A stretch of DNA of 64,000 nt from Pseudoalteromonas aliena SW19 (GTDB lineage Bacteria > Pseudomonadota > Gammaproteobacteria > Enterobacterales > Alteromonadaceae). Both the position numbers and the translations under genes were made by a program. Below, piece by piece: positions 63,192 through 64,000 of the stretch (the stretch's first letter is position 1; each line of letters starts with the position of its first letter). The notes below the pieces were generated by a model that had not been told where the DNA came from, did no database searches, and was given only the letters and a program-made list of their open reading frames with translations. The stretch spans positions 682,001 to 746,000 of the forward strand of contig NZ_AQGU01000029.1 of NCBI RefSeq assembly GCF_014905615.1, given 5' to 3'.

Positions 63192-63217
63192 AACGGACGC
63201 TTAGAGCGTCCGTTTTT
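63191..63217 (-). terminator. Terminator of the min operon
   Basis: AACGGACGC TTAGA GCGTCCGTT with A-run and T-run on either side, just downstream of minE (stop 63221) on the minus strand. Confidence 0.9.
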
Positions 63218-63220
63218 TAA

Positions 63221-63484
63221 TTATTTTTTTTCTTCATCGGGTAACGTAACGTTTAGTTCAAGTACGGCTAAATCATCTTCGTTCTGATCGAACTGTACCT
63301 GTACTGCATCGCTACTTACGTTCACGTATTTACGGATCACATCTAAAATATCTTGTTTTAATTGTGGTAAGTAATCCGGCGTACCTCGTTGAGAACGCTC
63401 GTGCGCGACAATGATCTGCAATCGCTCTTTTGCTAATGACGCACTGTTTTTCTTTTCTGAGCGGAAGTAGTCAAGTAAAGACAC
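63221..63484 (-). CDS. minE: Cell division topological specificity factor MinE
   Basis: Stimulates MinD ATPase and drives the pole-to-pole oscillation that places the division site. 87 residues beginning MSLLDYFRSEKKNSA, near the 88 of Escherichia coli. GTG 63484 is the start: GGAGG lies 5 bases upstream and it is one base after the minD stop; the ATG at 63496 would add four untypical residues. RLQIIVAHERSQR is the MinD-binding helix. Confidence 0.95.
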   Translation of the reverse strand: MSLLDYFRSEKKNSASLAKERLQIIVAHERSQRGTPDYLPQLKQDILDVIRKYVNVSSDAVQVQFDQNEDDLAVLELNVTLPDEEKK

Positions 63485-63485
63485 G

Positions 63486-64000
63486 TTAACCTCCAAAAAT
63501 CCGTTTAAATAAGCCTTTTTTCTCTACATCTAAGAAGCGAAAATCGACGGTTTCACCGAGTAAGCGATTAATGGCATCTGCATAAGCTTGCCCTGCGTCA
63601 GACTCACTATCGAGAATAACGGGTTGGCCTGAGTTAGATGCACTTAGTACCGCTTGTGATTCAGGGATCACACCTAATAAATCTATTGCTAAAATATCTT
63701 GCACGTCTTCAACCGACAGCATTTCACCTTTAGCAACACGCTCAGGGTTGTAGCGTGTTAATAGTAAATGCTCTTTAATATTTTCTAGGCCTTCTTCAGC
63801 GCGTTTTGATTTACTGTGTAGAATGCCTAAAATGCGGTCTGAATCTCGCACCGACGATACTTCTGGATTAGTTGTTACAATTGCTTCATCCGCAAAGTAC
63901 ATTGCCATCATTGCACCAGCTTCGATACCCGCTGGTGAGTCACATACAATATAGTCAAAGTCTTCTTTGAGCTCGTTTAAAACACGCTCTACACCTTCAC
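63486..64000 (-). CDS. minD: Septum-site-determining ATPase MinD (N-terminal part outside window)
   Basis: Deviant Walker ATPase that binds the membrane and MinC. The frame is open to the end of the window, so only about 171 C-terminal residues are visible and the start lies beyond 64000. YIVCDSPAGIEAGA, MYFADEAIVTTNPEVSSVRD and the amphipathic membrane helix at the end (KGLFKRIFGG) are typical. No frameshift. Confidence 0.96.
   Translation of the reverse strand, partial: EGVERVLNELKEDFDYIVCDSPAGIEAGAMMAMYFADEAIVTTNPEVSSVRDSDRILGILHSKSKRAEEGLENIKEHLLLTRYNPERVAKGEMLSVEDVQDILAIDLLGVIPESQAVLSASNSGQPVILDSESDAGQAYADAINRLLGETVDFRFLDVEKKGLFKRIFGG

Noticed and set aside
63084..63287. 67-codon plus-strand open frame before minE
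   Set aside because: It reads through the min terminator into the 3' end of minE on the other strand and has no ribosome site.
1..64000. tRNA, rRNA or CRISPR features
   Set aside because: No cloverleaf-type CCA-ended gene, rRNA stretch or regularly spaced direct repeat array was noticed by eye; a tRNA search program would be decisive.

Overview
The window reads as chromosomal DNA of a marine gammaproteobacterium, most likely Pseudoalteromonas or a close relative in the Alteromonadales. This is inferred from AT-leaning codon use, secreted proteases with C-terminal PPC domains (M4 and M28), S46 and M61 periplasmic peptidases, a TIGR01782-type TonB-dependent receptor, and the gammaproteobacterial order yoaA-tsaB-...-fadD-rnd-...-minE-minD. 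No rRNA, tRNA, CRISPR array, prophage or intact transposase gene was seen.

Layout. 1-5966: a lipid-modification operon (SDR cut by the window edge, FAD oxidoreductase, DUF1365, Cfa-type methyltransferase, DUF2878, chalcone-isomerase-like, DUF3833 lipoprotein). 6175-10184: HU, then ilvIH on the minus strand behind an unlisted branched-chain leader peptide and attenuator, and an NAD-type isocitrate dehydrogenase. 10399-16416: minus-strand housekeeping genes (unknown 562-aa protein, DUF3192, xni, ppnN, a diguanylate cyclase). 16621-20728: two exported peptidases, M61 and S46. 20635-22520: a three-gene minus-strand cassette of unknown function, bracketed by a duplicated 3' end of the S46 gene and controlled from a promoter with a perfect palindrome. 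22535-22797: a 263-bp MITE-like element whose near-identical inverted copy lies at 4515-4777. 23000-26988: response regulator, coiled-coil membrane protein, metY, DUF1289 and a lipoprotein. 27097-34357: a complete histidine operon hisL-G-D-C-B-H-A-F-IE. 34576-39264: small protein and two secreted metallopeptidases with matching tails. 39359-47916: yoaA, tsaB, small protein, alkaline phosphatase, hydrolase, fadD, rnd.

48018-62859 is a carbohydrate locus set between rnd and minE, genes that are neighbours in Escherichia coli. A seven-gene minus-strand operon encodes a Gfo/Idh/MocA oxidoreductase, two TIM-barrel sugar isomerase/epimerase-like proteins, an MFS transporter, a DUF1080 (3-keto-disaccharide hydrolase family) protein and a GMC flavoprotein with a Tat-lipoprotein partner. 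Divergent or downstream on the plus strand lie an AraC regulator with a PAS-like sensor, a TonB-dependent receptor and a lipoprotein with four F5/8-type-C repeats. Together they suggest oxidative (3-keto-glycoside) glycan breakdown: outer-membrane capture, periplasmic C3 oxidation and cleavage, import of the keto-sugar, and cytoplasmic reduction or isomerisation. This is inference from families and order; substrate and chemistry are not proved by the sequence. The window ends inside minD.
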